Shown: positions 22,401 to 31,027, counted from the first letter of the stretch. The stretch: 39,035 nt of DNA from Orlajensenia flava (GCF_004801905.1 NZ_SSSN01000010.1:1-39035); one strand, 5' to 3'. The notes: generated by a model not told the origin, from the sequence alone. Made by a program: numbers and translations.

Positions 22401-23240
22401 TCAGCAGTACTTGTAGGTGTAGCCGCTCTTGCCCTTCGCGACGACGTCGCGGTCGCGCAGGATGACCGAGATGGTCGAGCCCTGGGCGGCGCAGGCGTCG
22501 GTGTAGGCCGAGAGATCGTTGTCGGTGTACTCGATCTCGATCACGTTGGCTCCGTACACATCGGTGTAGGCATCGCACTCCTCGTAGGCCTGGCATTCCT
22601 CGGCGATGGCGAAGTCGAAGCCCACCGTGTTCTTGCCGACGCTGCCGAGCTGCGACGTGTTCTTCTGGGCGATCGCCAGGCCCTTCTGGTGGGCATGGGC
22701 GGCGAGAAGCGTGGCGAGGTCGATGTTGTTCTGCTTCGTCAACAGTTGCTTGCCGCCGCTCTTCGAGCGCGTCCAGGAGTCCAGGTTGTCCGGCTCGACC
22801 GCCTGGAAGCCCTTCGACGCGCATTCGTCGATCCATCCGTTGACGATCGCCGCGATTCGGGCGCGCTTGGCCGATGTCGAGGTGTCGAGGAGGTACTCGT
22901 TCCACTTCGGATCGCCCACCTTCACGCCCTTGCTGTTGCGCAGGATGAGGTCGCTGTTGCCGCCGGCCCACGTCGTCGTGTCGTCGGACTGGGTCTGGTA
23001 GGCGTTGACGTAGCAGATGTTGTATCTGCCGGCCACGGGGGAGGCGGTGTGGTCGCGGTCGAGGATGCCCACCGACGCGGCCGGGGTGTACGGGCCGCCG
23101 ATCTGGTAGTCGAACTGCGCGTTCACGGGTGGAAGGGGTGCTCCGGCGGCCTGGGCGGCCGGCGCGGTCGCGGCGAGTGTCGCCACGAGGGTTCCCGCCG
23201 TCAGCACGGCGGAGAGCAAGGTGCGAGTGGTGGTGCGCAT
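22401..23240 (-). CDS. Secreted GH114-like (endo-alpha-1,4-polygalactosaminidase-type) TIM-barrel protein
   Basis: This is an exported protein of 279 residues. ATG 23240 gives a classic signal peptide: MRTTTRTLLSAVLTAGTLVATLAATAPAAQA in outline, with AQA cleavage near residue 32. The mature part has FDYQIGGPYTP, YNICYVNAYQTQ, the family signature FQAVEPDNLDSW (likely catalytic Glu/Asp) and GLAIAQKNTSQL, then FDFAIAEECQAYEECDAY. These match the glycoside hydrolase 114-like barrel, which cleaves galactosaminogalactan-type polymers. Several cysteines suggest disulfides. The hairpin after its stop separates it from ohyA. The substrate may be fungal or bacterial wall polysaccharide. Confidence 0.87.
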   Translation of the reverse strand: MRTTTRTLLSAVLTAGTLVATLAATAPAAQAAGAPLPPVNAQFDYQIGGPYTPAASVGILDRDHTASPVAGRYNICYVNAYQTQSDDTTTWAGGNSDLILRNSKGVKVGDPKWNEYLLDTSTSAKRARIAAIVNGWIDECASKGFQAVEPDNLDSWTRSKSGGKQLLTKQNNIDLATLLAAHAHQKGLAIAQKNTSQLGSVGKNTVGFDFAIAEECQAYEECDAYTDVYGANVIEIEYTDNDLSAYTDACAAQGSTISVILRDRDVVAKGKSGYTYKYC

Positions 23241-23481
23241 CGGTGGTTCCGATCTGTGGATGCCCCGCCTCGAGCTCATCTCTGGCGTATCGCCCGGCAC
23301 GATCGCGGTTGTCATCGGCCGGTAGAGCCTCCACGGCGCGATCAGACTACAAGCGGGGGTGCGCGGCGGACAGGGCGGTCGGCAAACGCGCAGCACGACT
23401 GAGCGGGCGTCGGTGAGGACCTCAGGTACCTCGCCGGTCGCGGGAGTTGCGGATGCCCGCGCTCCCGCGCGAAGCCGCCTC

Positions 23482-23487
23482 TACGAT
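23482..23487 (+). promoter_or_regulatory. Possible -10 element for the BFN gene in a 270-base divergent gap
   Basis: TACGAT (TAnnnT type) lies 24 bases before the ATG at 23511. No good -35 is seen at the right distance. The rest of the gap, 23241-23510, between divergent GH114-like and BFN genes, holds no open frame or repeat that I can support. Confidence 0.3.
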
Positions 23488-23510
23488 GGAGTTCTGACGG
23501 GGGAGTCTCC

Positions 23511-24005
23511 ATGGTTCAGGTTCGCGTTCTCGGTGTCGCACTCGACTCGGCGATGCAGCACATCGTGCTGCTGAAACCCATCCTCGAGGAGCCCGACAAG
23601 GGGCGCGTGCTGCCGATCTGGGTCGGTTCGCAGGAGGCCACGTCGATCGCCCTCGGCATCGAGGGCGAGCAGGCGCCCCGGCCGCTCAGCCACGACCTCA
23701 TGAAGACACTGCTCGACACCGTCGGAGCGAGCGTGGAGCGGGTGGACGTCACCCGCATCGACGACGGGACCTTCTACGCCGCGATCACGCTCTCCACGCC
23801 GGCGGGGCGCACGGTGCTCGACGCGCGGCCGTCGGACTCCGTGGCGCTCGCCGTTCGCGTCGACGCGCCCATCTGGGTCGCCGACGAGGTCATCGACGAG
23901 GCGGGCATCCCGGCCGGGATGGTCGAGCTCGGCGGTGACGAGGAGAAGCTCGACGAGTTCAAGAGGTTCCTCGAGGACGTCGACCCGGAGGACTTCCAAG
24001 GCTGA
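23511..24005 (+). CDS. Bifunctional nuclease (BFN/DUF151) family protein
   Basis: This is a cytoplasmic protein of 164 residues with ATG 23511 and GGGGGAG upstream. The BFN domain occupies about residues 3-135: VRVLGVALDSAMQHIVLLKP, RVLPIWVGSQEATSIALGIE, RPLSHDLMKTLLDTVGA, TFYAAITLSTPAG and the ARPSDSVALAVRVDAPIWVADEV motif. The C-terminal acidic tail (GGDEEKLDEFKRFLEDVDPEDF) is typical of actinobacterial members. The plant member has dual RNase/DNase activity; in actinobacteria the gene is often near merR-type regulators, but not here. It is followed by the decarboxylase gene after 35 bases. Confidence 0.92.
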   Translation: MVQVRVLGVALDSAMQHIVLLKPILEEPDKGRVLPIWVGSQEATSIALGIEGEQAPRPLSHDLMKTLLDTVGASVERVDVTRIDDGTFYAAITLSTPAGRTVLDARPSDSVALAVRVDAPIWVADEVIDEAGIPAGMVELGGDEEKLDEFKRFLEDVDPEDFQG

Positions 24006-24040
24006 CTGCCGTCACCCGCGGCGCCGCCCCGAGTGGTTGG

Positions 24041-25735
24041 ATGAGCGTCATGAGCGATGCGAACGTCATGACCCACCTGCTCGACCGGCTCGCCGAAGCC
24101 GGCGTCGAGAAGCTGTTCGGCGTGCCCGGCGACTTCACCCTGGCGATGCTCGATGACGTGGAGGCTCATCCGTCCATTGAGTGGGTGGGCTGCGCCAACG
24201 AGCTCGGAGCCGGCTACGCGGCCGACGGGTACGCCCGCCTCCGCGGGCTCGGCGCCGTCTGCACCACCTTCGGCGTCGGCGAGCTGAGCGCGATCAACGC
24301 CATCGCCGGGGCGTACGCCGAGCACGTGCCCGTGATACACATCGTCGGCGCGCCCACGACCGCCACCCAGGCGGCGGCCCGCGCGACCCACCACACGCTC
24401 GGCGACGGAGACTTCCACCACTTCGCTCGGATGACCGCCGAGGTCACCCACGCACAGGCCGAATTGACCGCCGAGAACGCCGTCGACGAGATCGATCGCG
24501 TCATCCGCCAGACGCTCGCCGCGCGTCGTCCGGGATACCTCGTCATCCCCGCCGATGTCGCCAAGGCCCCGGTGCCCGAGCCGACGCATCCGCCGGTCGA
24601 GGAAGCGCCGCTGACGGCCGCCGGCGTTCTCGAGCAGCTGCGCGACGCCGTCCGGGGCGAACTCGCCACTGCACGATCCATCGCGCTCCTCGCCGGCGTC
24701 CTGGTGCAGCGGATGGGGGCCGAGCCCGCGCTTCACGACGTGCTCGCCCTCGGCATCCCGCACGCGGTGACCCTCTGGGGACGGCGGGTGGTGGACGAGA
24801 GCTCGCCCCACTACCTCGGGCCATACATCGGCGCGGTGAGCACGCCCGAGACCTGCGCGGCCATCGAGGACGCCGACGTGCTGATCGCGGTGGGCGTGCA
24901 GTTCACCGACCTGATGAGCGGCTTCTTCTCGCAACGACTGCCCGCGAGGACCATCGAGATCACGCCAGGATCGGTGCACCTCGGGCTCCGGACGTTCGAG
25001 CCGATCGAGATGAGCGACGCGCTGGAGGTGCTGCGGGATGCCCTCGCCGAGAGCGATGTGGTCGGGCGAAGCGCGCCGGATGGCGGCACGCCGGACCCGG
25101 CCGTCGTCGCCGACGCGGAAGCTGTGGGCGCCACCGATGGCCCCCTTGACCAGACCGGTCTCTGGAACGCCGTGGCCGCCCACCTTCAGGCCGGCGACGT
25201 CGTGATCGCCGATCAGGGCACCTCGTTCTACGGCATGGGCACCCACCGGATGCCGACGGGAGTGACCTTCATGGGCCAACCGCTCTGGGCGGCCATCGGC
25301 TACACCCTTCCCGCCCTGCTCGGGGCCGCCCTCGCCGCGCCGGAGCGGCGACCCATCGTGCTGATCGGCGACGGGGCCGCCCAGCTGACCATCGCCGAAC
25401 TCGGCACGCTCATCCGCAATCGGGTGCCCGCGATCGTGCTCGTGGTGAACAACTCCGGGTACACCGTGGAGCGCGCCATCCACGGGCTGACGGAGGCGTA
25501 CAACGACATCGCCGCGTGGAACTGGACCGCGCTCGTCAGCGCCTTCGACCCGAACGGCTTCGCGCATCCGTTCACGGCTCGGACGGCCGACGAGGTGTCC
25601 GCTGCCTTCGCGGGTCATGCGGACCGGGGCGGGCTGACGTTCATCGAAGCGGTGGTTCCGCCACTCGACGTGCCGCCGCTGCTGGCCGCGCTCGCCGAGC
25701 AGGCGAGCCGGGCGAACAGCAGCTCGCACGACTGA
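24041..25735 (+). CDS. Thiamine diphosphate-dependent 2-keto acid decarboxylase (indolepyruvate/branched-chain type)
   Basis: This is a decarboxylase of 564 residues that converts 2-keto acids to aldehydes. ATG 24041 and ATG 24050 are both possible. Key residues are all present: activating Glu54 (CANELGAGYAADGYAR), the HH pair at 117-118 (ATHHTLGDGDFHHF), the thiamine diphosphate/Mg motif GDG at 443-445 (GDGAAQLTIAELGT) with NN at 470-471, and SGYTVERAIHG...YNDIAAWNW. This pattern separates it from acetolactate synthase and matches indolepyruvate, branched-chain keto acid and phenylpyruvate decarboxylases. It might feed an auxin or Ehrlich-type pathway; no dehydrogenase partner is adjacent. 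It may be co-transcribed with the BFN gene. Confidence 0.93.
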   Translation: MSVMSDANVMTHLLDRLAEAGVEKLFGVPGDFTLAMLDDVEAHPSIEWVGCANELGAGYAADGYARLRGLGAVCTTFGVGELSAINAIAGAYAEHVPVIHIVGAPTTATQAAARATHHTLGDGDFHHFARMTAEVTHAQAELTAENAVDEIDRVIRQTLAARRPGYLVIPADVAKAPVPEPTHPPVEEAPLTAAGVLEQLRDAVRGELATARSIALLAGVLVQRMGAEPALHDVLALGIPHAVTLWGRRVVDESSPHYLGPYIGAVSTPETCAAIEDADVLIAVGVQFTDLMSGFFSQRLPARTIEITPGSVHLGLRTFEPIEMSDALEVLRDALAESDVVGRSAPDGGTPDPAVVADAEAVGATDGPLDQTGLWNAVAAHLQAGDVVIADQGTSFYGMGTHRMPTGVTFMGQPLWAAIGYTLPALLGAALAAPERRPIVLIGDGAAQLTIAELGTLIRNRVPAIVLVVNNSGYTVERAIHGLTEAYNDIAAWNWTALVSAFDPNGFAHPFTARTADEVSAAFAGHADRGGLTFIEAVVPPLDVPPLLAALAEQASRANSSSHD

Positions 25736-25762
25736 GAACGCCAGCGGAGGGGGCCACCGTCG

Positions 25763-26227
25763 TCACCGCCCGATGACGGCCGACCCGACGATGGCGACCA
25801 CCACGACGACGAAGACGAGCAGGTCGGTCCAGGTCGCCACCGTCTCCTCCGTCTTCTTGCCCCGCTTGGCGATGTGCCGCAGGCCCGCGAGCCCGAGGTA
25901 GATCGCTCCGGGAAGAGCGCCGAGGATTCCCCAGCCCGGCACGAACGCCGCGACGAGGGCCACAACGCCCATGCTGAGATTGGCGAACCCGAGCTCGTGG
26001 ACGACCTGTTCGGCGCCCGCGTCGTCGATGCCGAGGATGCCGCGTGACGTGCGCCCGGGGTTGACGAGCTGGCTGACGCCGGCGACCGTCAGACGCGTGC
26101 CGACGCCCCAGAAGGCCCACCAGACACCCACGACGACGAGCGGCTCGCCGCCGAACAGCACCAGTTGCCCCACCGCGAACAGCAGGGGCAGCACGAGGGT
26201 CTGCGCCAGGACCAGGGCGATGTACAT
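25763..26227 (-). CDS. Small four-helix membrane protein, TetR target candidate
   Basis: This is a membrane protein of 154 residues. The open frame extends upstream, but ATG 26227 has AGAGGAG nearby and starts the hydrophobic sequence. Four membrane segments are visible at about residues 3-27 (IALVLAQTLVLPLLFAVG), 30-47 (LVVVGVWWAFWGVG), 85-112 (LSMGVVALVAAFVPGWGILGALPG) and 132-152 (LLVFVVVVVAIVGSA). I cannot name the family with confidence. It is divergent from a TetR gene, with a palindrome in between, so it is probably the TetR-controlled gene. Transport of a small compound or membrane stress is possible but unproven. Confidence 0.75.
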   Translation of the reverse strand: MYIALVLAQTLVLPLLFAVGQLVLFGGEPLVVVGVWWAFWGVGTRLTVAGVSQLVNPGRTSRGILGIDDAGAEQVVHELGFANLSMGVVALVAAFVPGWGILGALPGAIYLGLAGLRHIAKRGKKTEETVATWTDLLVFVVVVVAIVGSAVIGR

Positions 26228-26264
26228 GCGTGTCTCCTCTTCATCGAAACTGAACGAGTGTAAA

Positions 26265-26278
26265 CTAACGGACGTTAG
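26265..26278. promoter_or_regulatory. Palindrome CTAACG-GA-CGTTAG: candidate TetR operator
   Basis: This perfect 14-base inverted repeat sits between the divergent membrane protein and TetR genes, 23 bases before the TetR ATG. TACACT, a -10-like element for the minus-strand gene, abuts it. The position suits repression of both genes. The site has the size and symmetry usual for TetR-family operators. Confidence 0.6.
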
Positions 26279-26300
26279 GTTGAATGGCAAGGGAAGATCC

Positions 26301-26960
26301 ATGAGCGGTTCTGGCCGGGCGCGCAACGCCCGCGGTGACGGTGAGCGACTGCGAGCGGAGATCGTCGATGCGGCCGTTCGCGTCGTCGACGGCGGCGACG
26401 AAGATCTGACCCTGCGCGGCATCGCGCGCGAGGCCGGCATCAGTGCTCCGTCGATCTACACCCGGTTCTCCGACCTCCAGCGGATCGTCGATGCCGTCCT
26501 CGCGCTCAGCTTCGAGTCTTTGGACAGGCGCGTCGCCGACGCCATCGAGGATGAAACCTCTCCCGATGCCGCCCTGGTGTCGGCGGGACTCGCTTACGTG
26601 CGATTCGGGTGGGAGCACCGGTCCCGCCTGCGACTCATGATGGGCGCCGCAGGTTTCAGTCCCGACGCCGTCGTCACCTTCGAGCGCATCGAGCGTCTCC
26701 TGCGCGAGTGCGTCGACGCCGGAACGGCCGTCAGCGATGATCCGCACCGCGACGCCTTCCTTGTGTGGGTCGGTCTGCACGGGATGGCGACCCTTCAAGC
26801 GCCCGAGCGTGCGGACTATCGACGTCTCGGCCCGCTCGACCGGCCCGCACTCGCAGAGCTGATCATCCGTCGCCTCGCCGGGCTCCGGTCCGGTGTCGGG
26901 GGACCGTCCGCGGCGCCTCCGTCGTCCGCACCGGTCGATCGCGGCGGAGTCCACGCGTGA
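26301..26960 (+). CDS. TetR family transcriptional regulator
   Basis: This regulator has 219 residues. The frame is open well upstream, but ATG 26301 with AAGGGAAG before it is the sensible start (MSGSGRARNARGDGERLRAE). The HTH is at about residues 18-62: IVDAAVRVVDGGDEDLTLRG, IAREAGISAPSIYTRFSDLQRIVDAVL. The C-terminal ligand-binding part has LAYVRFGWEHRSRLRLMMG and the WVGLHGMATLQAPERADY signature of the TetR_C_13-like group. Its stop overlaps the NUDIX GTG by four bases. It is expected to repress itself, the NUDIX gene and the divergent membrane protein through the palindrome. Confidence 0.9.
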   Translation: MSGSGRARNARGDGERLRAEIVDAAVRVVDGGDEDLTLRGIAREAGISAPSIYTRFSDLQRIVDAVLALSFESLDRRVADAIEDETSPDAALVSAGLAYVRFGWEHRSRLRLMMGAAGFSPDAVVTFERIERLLRECVDAGTAVSDDPHRDAFLVWVGLHGMATLQAPERADYRRLGPLDRPALAELIIRRLAGLRSGVGGPSAAPPSSAPVDRGGVHA

Positions 26961-27649
26961 GCGCACCATTGGGCGCTCGGGCCGACCTTTCGGCGCTGTG
27001 CGACCGCGGCCTCGTGTGGCGCGATGACACCCCGCGGGTACTGGCGGATGCCTCGCCACTTCGCCCCGCGGCGGTGCTCGTCCTGTTCGGCGTCCTCGAC
27101 TCCGCAACGGTGGCGTCGACCGGGGCGGTGCCCGGCGACCTCGACGTCCTGCTGCTGCGCCGGGCGGCGACTCTCGGCAGCCATCCCGGCCAGATCGCCT
27201 TTCCCGGTGGGCGGCTCGAGGCCTCCGATGACGGCGCCATCGCCGGCGCCTTGCGGGAGGCCGCCGAGGAGACGGGTCTCGACCCGGGCGGGATCGAACC
27301 GCTCGGCACCCTGCCGGCCTTTCCCGTCCCGGTGAGCAGGCACCTCGTCACCCCGGTTCCTGCCTGGTGGACACGACCGTCGGAGGTCGCGGCCGTCGAC
27401 CATGACGAGTCCGTCGACGTATTCCGTGTGCCGGTGGCGAGCCTGCTGCGGGCCGAGAACCGGGCCATCACCGCTCATGTCTTCGGCGACCTCGAGTACC
27501 GCTCACCGGCGTTCGATGTCGACGGCCGGCTCATCTGGGGCTTCACCGCCCTCGTGCTCTCGCGCATGTTCGACGAGCTCGGCTGGGCCCAGCCGTGGGA
27601 CGCCACCCGCGTGGTGGAGCCCGACGACCTGCAACGTCCCTCGGGGTAG
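26957..27649 (+). CDS. NUDIX hydrolase, CoA pyrophosphatase-like (NudL type)
   Basis: This is a hydrolase of 230 residues. GTG 26957 overlaps the TetR stop (GTGA). The segment LLLRRAATLGSHPGQIAFPGG at about 65-85 is the extra UPF0035 motif of coenzyme A pyrophosphatases. It is followed by the Nudix box GRLEASDD...ALREAAEETGL (85-108), whose REAAEE metal ligands are intact. These enzymes split CoA or acyl-CoA into phosphopantetheine and 3',5'-ADP. The C-terminal WGFTALVLSRMFDELGW is also family-like. Coupling to the TetR gene suggests its level follows the TetR inducer. The ABC-F gene starts 35 bases later. Confidence 0.9.
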   Translation: MSAPLGARADLSALCDRGLVWRDDTPRVLADASPLRPAAVLVLFGVLDSATVASTGAVPGDLDVLLLRRAATLGSHPGQIAFPGGRLEASDDGAIAGALREAAEETGLDPGGIEPLGTLPAFPVPVSRHLVTPVPAWWTRPSEVAAVDHDESVDVFRVPVASLLRAENRAITAHVFGDLEYRSPAFDVDGRLIWGFTALVLSRMFDELGWAQPWDATRVVEPDDLQRPSG

Positions 27650-27684
27650 CGTTGTCGGGTCCCTCCCCGACCTCGAAGGATCCC

Positions 27685-29277
27685 GTGAGCCTCATCCGCC
27701 TGAACGACGTCAACGTGACCTTCGATGGGCGACCCGTGCTGCGCGAGGCGTTCCTCAAGCTGCGCGCGGGCGATCGGGTGGGGCTCATCGGCAAGAACGG
27801 CACGGGCAAGACGACCTTCCTCGAGCTCATGCTCGGACGCATCGAACCGACCAGCGGCACGGTCGACGTGACGCGCGGCACGACCATCGGCTACTTCTCG
27901 CAGTTCTCCGAACTCGATGGCGAGCTGAGCACGTGGCAGACGCTCAGCGCGCACTTCGCGCCGGTTCACGAGACGCAGGCGCGGCTGGATGCCATCGGCG
28001 AGCTGCTCGCGCATCCGCTCGACGTCGACGCGATGACGGCGCTGCTGACCGAGCAGGGCGAGCTGTTCGAGCGCATGGACGCGATCGACGGCTGGTCGTT
28101 CGAGAACACCATCGACACGGTGCTGACGAGCCTCGGCTTCGACGAGGAGCGCCGGCATCTCCCTGTCGACCGGCTGTCGGGCGGATGGCGCAACCGGGCG
28201 GCATTGGCGCAGATCCTCGTGCAGCACCCCGATGTGCTGCTGCTCGACGAGCCCACCAACTTCCTCGACCTCGACGGCGTGCGCTGGATCGAGACGTGGC
28301 TCTCCCGCTACACCGGCGCGGTGCTCGTGGTGTCGCACGACCGGCAGTTCCTCGACGGCGTGGTCACCCGCATCGTCGAGATCGAGAACTACCGGCTGCA
28401 GGAGTACGACGGCGACTACTCGGCATATGTGCATGCCAAGCAGTCGCGTCTCAAGACGCTCGAGAAGCAGTTCGCGCACGAGGAGGAGCTGCTGGCGTAC
28501 GAGCAGGCCGCCAGTGCGGCTCGGCGTGAGGCGGCTCGGAATCCGTCGAATGCCATCGCCCGTCGGCTGGCCGACATCAAGAAACGGCAGGCGCCACGAC
28601 CGATCGACCAGATCATCACCGACATCTACGGCGGGCTCCGGGTCAGCAACGACCTGCTCGAGGTGGTCTCGCTGGCCAAGGGCTTCGGAGCCGACCCGCT
28701 GTTCGACGGGCTCAGCTTCAGCCTGCACCGCGGCGATCGAGTGGCCGTTCTCGGGGCGAACGGCTCGGGCAAGTCGACCCTGCTCGACGTGCTGACCGGA
28801 GATACCGAGGCGGATGCCGGACAGGTGCGTTGGGCGAAGGGCGTGCGGTTCGTCTCGTACAATCGCGTCTACGCCGAGCTCGACCTCGGCGACACCGTCG
28901 GGCACGCGGTCAACGCCTACCCCGATTCGCTCGCCTTCACCGCGACGAAGAAGAGCGTCGGGCGTTTCCTCTCCATGCTCCAGTTCTCGGAGTCCGACCT
29001 GCAGCAGCGCATCGGAACCCTCTCGGGCGGCCAGCGAGCACGAGTCGCCATCGCGCAGTGCCTGCTCTCCGGTGCCGCGGTGATCGTGCTCGACGAGCCG
29101 ACCAACCACCTCGACATCACCTCGACGCAGGTGATGGAGCGGGCTCTCATCCACTTCCCCGGCGCGGTCGTCGTCGTTTCGCACGACCGGTTCTTCGTGG
29201 ACAAGCTCGCGGATCGCCTGCTGATCTTCGACGGGACACCCCACGTCATCGAGCAGGCGGCAAACGGGGCGCTCTGA
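27685..29277 (+). CDS. ABC-F family ATPase
   Basis: This is a soluble protein of 530 residues with two ABC domains and no membrane part. GTG 27685 has GAAGGA upstream. First domain: Walker A GKNGTGKT (36-43), signature LSGGWRNR (about 165), LLLDEPTNFLDL. The linker (about 245-315) is charged and helical, with RNPSNAIARRLADIKKRQAPRP. Second domain: Walker A GANGSGKS (357-364), signature LSGGQRAR (about 447), VIVLDEPTNHLDI. ABC-F proteins act on the ribosomal E site in translation regulation or antibiotic resistance. The linker length suits a regulatory (Uup/EttA-like) rather than an obvious target-protection type, but this cannot be settled by eye. Confidence 0.93.
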   Translation: MSLIRLNDVNVTFDGRPVLREAFLKLRAGDRVGLIGKNGTGKTTFLELMLGRIEPTSGTVDVTRGTTIGYFSQFSELDGELSTWQTLSAHFAPVHETQARLDAIGELLAHPLDVDAMTALLTEQGELFERMDAIDGWSFENTIDTVLTSLGFDEERRHLPVDRLSGGWRNRAALAQILVQHPDVLLLDEPTNFLDLDGVRWIETWLSRYTGAVLVVSHDRQFLDGVVTRIVEIENYRLQEYDGDYSAYVHAKQSRLKTLEKQFAHEEELLAYEQAASAARREAARNPSNAIARRLADIKKRQAPRPIDQIITDIYGGLRVSNDLLEVVSLAKGFGADPLFDGLSFSLHRGDRVAVLGANGSGKSTLLDVLTGDTEADAGQVRWAKGVRFVSYNRVYAELDLGDTVGHAVNAYPDSLAFTATKKSVGRFLSMLQFSESDLQQRIGTLSGGQRARVAIAQCLLSGAAVIVLDEPTNHLDITSTQVMERALIHFPGAVVVVSHDRFFVDKLADRLLIFDGTPHVIEQAANGAL

Positions 29278-29283
29278 CCGAGC

Positions 29284-29982
29284 TCACTCGCTCGCGTCGA
29301 CGGAGCGGATGCGGTCGTGCCGCGTCGGCACGCCATTCGCGACCCGCGACCACGAACCGTCGCGCTCGACCTCGTAGGCCCGGAACGCGCAGGCGACGGA
29401 CCCGGCGACGAGCAGGTCAGGCGAGTCCATCAGCTGGAAGTGCAGGTGGGGCGAGGTCGAGTTGCCGGTGTGGCCGACGCGACCGACGACATCGCCGGTG
29501 GAGACCCGCTGTCCGGGTCGCACCGTGACGGAACCCGGCACGAGATGCGCGAAGCCCGCGCAGATGCCGTCGGCCGCCCGGATGATCACATGGTTGCCCA
29601 TGATGGAGCGCAGCTTGGCCGGGGTGAACGTGGCACCGTTGACGATCATCGCCGCACCCTCTCGGACCGGATGCACGTGCCCGCGCTCCGGGATGGTGTC
29701 TTCGACCACCACGGTCTCGCCGTCGAACGGGGCGTGCACCTCGGCGCCCCAGGCGTAGCACTCCCGAGTCGGCACGCCGAGCGCGAGGGTGCGCAGGGTG
29801 CCGGCGGGGTGGAAGTGCGCAGTCGGCCGCTCATCGACCCGCAGGAAGTCGTAGGCGTAAGCCTCACCGAGGATGTCGACGCCGTGACTCGGCACGCGGG
29901 TCGCCGGCGTCGTGACGGCCATCCAGCCGGAGCCGCGCAGGGGGAACTCGACGATCACCGGGTTCTCGAGGGTTCGACCCAC
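29284..29982 (-). CDS. M23 (LytM-like) peptidase-domain protein without signal peptide
   Basis: This protein has 232 residues with a GTG start at 29982. It carries the M23 beta-sheet metallopeptidase pattern: an H-x-x-D site at 33-36 (SHGVDILGEAYAYDF), GAEVHAPFDGETVVV, HVIIRAADGICAGFAHLVPGSVTVRPGQ, VGRVGHTGNSTSPHLHFQL with HLH at 179-181. These give the expected zinc ligands. Classical M23 enzymes cut peptidoglycan cross-links outside the cell, but there is no signal peptide or membrane anchor here. It may act inside, be exported by an unusual route, or be a non-lytic relative. It converges on the ABC-F gene with only six bases between the stops. Confidence 0.87.
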   Translation of the reverse strand: MGRTLENPVIVEFPLRGSGWMAVTTPATRVPSHGVDILGEAYAYDFLRVDERPTAHFHPAGTLRTLALGVPTRECYAWGAEVHAPFDGETVVVEDTIPERGHVHPVREGAAMIVNGATFTPAKLRSIMGNHVIIRAADGICAGFAHLVPGSVTVRPGQRVSTGDVVGRVGHTGNSTSPHLHFQLMDSPDLLVAGSVACAFRAYEVERDGSWSRVANGVPTRHDRIRSVDASE

Positions 29983-30034
29983 GGCTCGAGCCTAGGGAAT
30001 TCGCGCGCCGCGCGGCAATGAGTCGGGGCCGGCG

Positions 30035-30970
30035 TCAGGCGGCGTCGAGGCTGATGCGCACGTCCTCCTCGACGAGGTCGGCGTTGAGACCGGCGCCGGC
30101 CATGTTCCCGGCGGACATCGCATAGGGAACGGACGACCGCCCGTCCGTGATGTTTCCCGTCGCCCAGAGGCCGGGAACGCTGGTGCGGCCGAACCCGTCG
30201 ACCTCGACCCACTCGGTGCCCTGACGTTCGACCACGTTGGCGCCGAGTGCGCGTAAGAGAGCGTCGTTCGGCATCGGAAGCGGCCCGGCGAAGACGGCGT
30301 CGGCATCCAGCACGGAGCCATCGGCGAACCGGATGCCGGTGAGCACGTCGCCCGCATCCGTCACGATCGCGGCGATCGGCCGATCATCGATCGTGATGCC
30401 TCGCGCCCGCAGCCCCGCGGCCGCCTCGTCCGGCAGCTCGGAGCCGTTGACGAGGTAGCTCACGCTGTTCGAGAGCTGTCGCATGAGCTGCGCCTGGTGC
30501 GTGCTCGCGGGACCTCCGGCTATGACGACGATGCGCCGGTCGCGCACCTCCCAGCCGTCGCAGTACGGGCAGATGACGACACCGCGACCCCACTGGTCGG
30601 CCAGCCCGGGGATGTCGGGAAGCTGGTCGCGCAGTCCGGAGGCGACCAGCAGGCGGCGCGAGCGATGCGTGGCGCCGGGGTCCAGCTCGACGCTGAATCC
30701 GCTAGCATGCGCCCTTGCCGTCGAGACCGAGGCGTCCCTGACCTCGACGGAGTCGTAGCGGGCGAGTTCGGCGCGACCGTCCGCGAGCAGAGCGAGAGGC
30801 GACGTGTGGTCGCGCCCGAGAACCCCGTGCATGTGGGCGACGAAGCGGTTGCGCGGCTTGCCGTCGTCGAGCACGAGCACGCGTCGGCGCGACCGTCCGA
30901 GCATGAGCGCTGCGCTGAGTCCTGCGCTGCCGCCGCCGATGATGATGACGTCCCAGGTGTCGTTGTCCAT
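30035..30970 (-). CDS. Thioredoxin reductase-like NAD(P)/FAD oxidoreductase
   Basis: This flavoprotein has 311 residues. The frame is open upstream, but ATG 30970 starts the real sequence (MDNDTWDVIIIGGGSAGLSA). FAD-binding GGGSAGLSAA is at 12-21, the redox-active CPYC at 134-137 (VVICPYCDGWEVRD), the NAD(P) region VVIAGGPASTHQAQL follows, and the second FAD motif is GLWATGNITDGRSSVPYAMSAG. CPYC replaces the CATC of housekeeping thioredoxin reductase, placing it in the smaller stand-alone class that may reduce a non-thioredoxin partner. It is divergent from an XRE-cupin regulator across 67 bases, which suggests direct control. Confidence 0.92.
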   Translation of the reverse strand: MDNDTWDVIIIGGGSAGLSAALMLGRSRRRVLVLDDGKPRNRFVAHMHGVLGRDHTSPLALLADGRAELARYDSVEVRDASVSTARAHASGFSVELDPGATHRSRRLLVASGLRDQLPDIPGLADQWGRGVVICPYCDGWEVRDRRIVVIAGGPASTHQAQLMRQLSNSVSYLVNGSELPDEAAAGLRARGITIDDRPIAAIVTDAGDVLTGIRFADGSVLDADAVFAGPLPMPNDALLRALGANVVERQGTEWVEVDGFGRTSVPGLWATGNITDGRSSVPYAMSAGNMAGAGLNADLVEEDVRISLDAA

Positions 30971-31001
30971 CCTCCGATCGTGGTCATCTGTCGCTAGAAT
31001 G

Positions 31002-31027
31002 GCAAGTGCATTTGCTGAATCGGCAAA
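31002..31027. promoter_or_regulatory. GCAA/TTGC inverted repeats between flavoprotein and XRE-cupin genes
   Basis: TTTGC (31011-31015) and GCAAA (31023-31027) are inverted around a seven-base spacer. GCAA at 31002-31005 pairs with the same TTGC across six bases. The cluster sits between the two divergent starts and overlaps the region where the promoters must lie. It is a candidate operator for the XRE-cupin regulator. Confidence 0.42.

Noticed and set aside
27475-29244. Long minus-strand open frame opposite the ABC-F gene
   Set aside because: No family features; the plus strand carries two full ABC domains.
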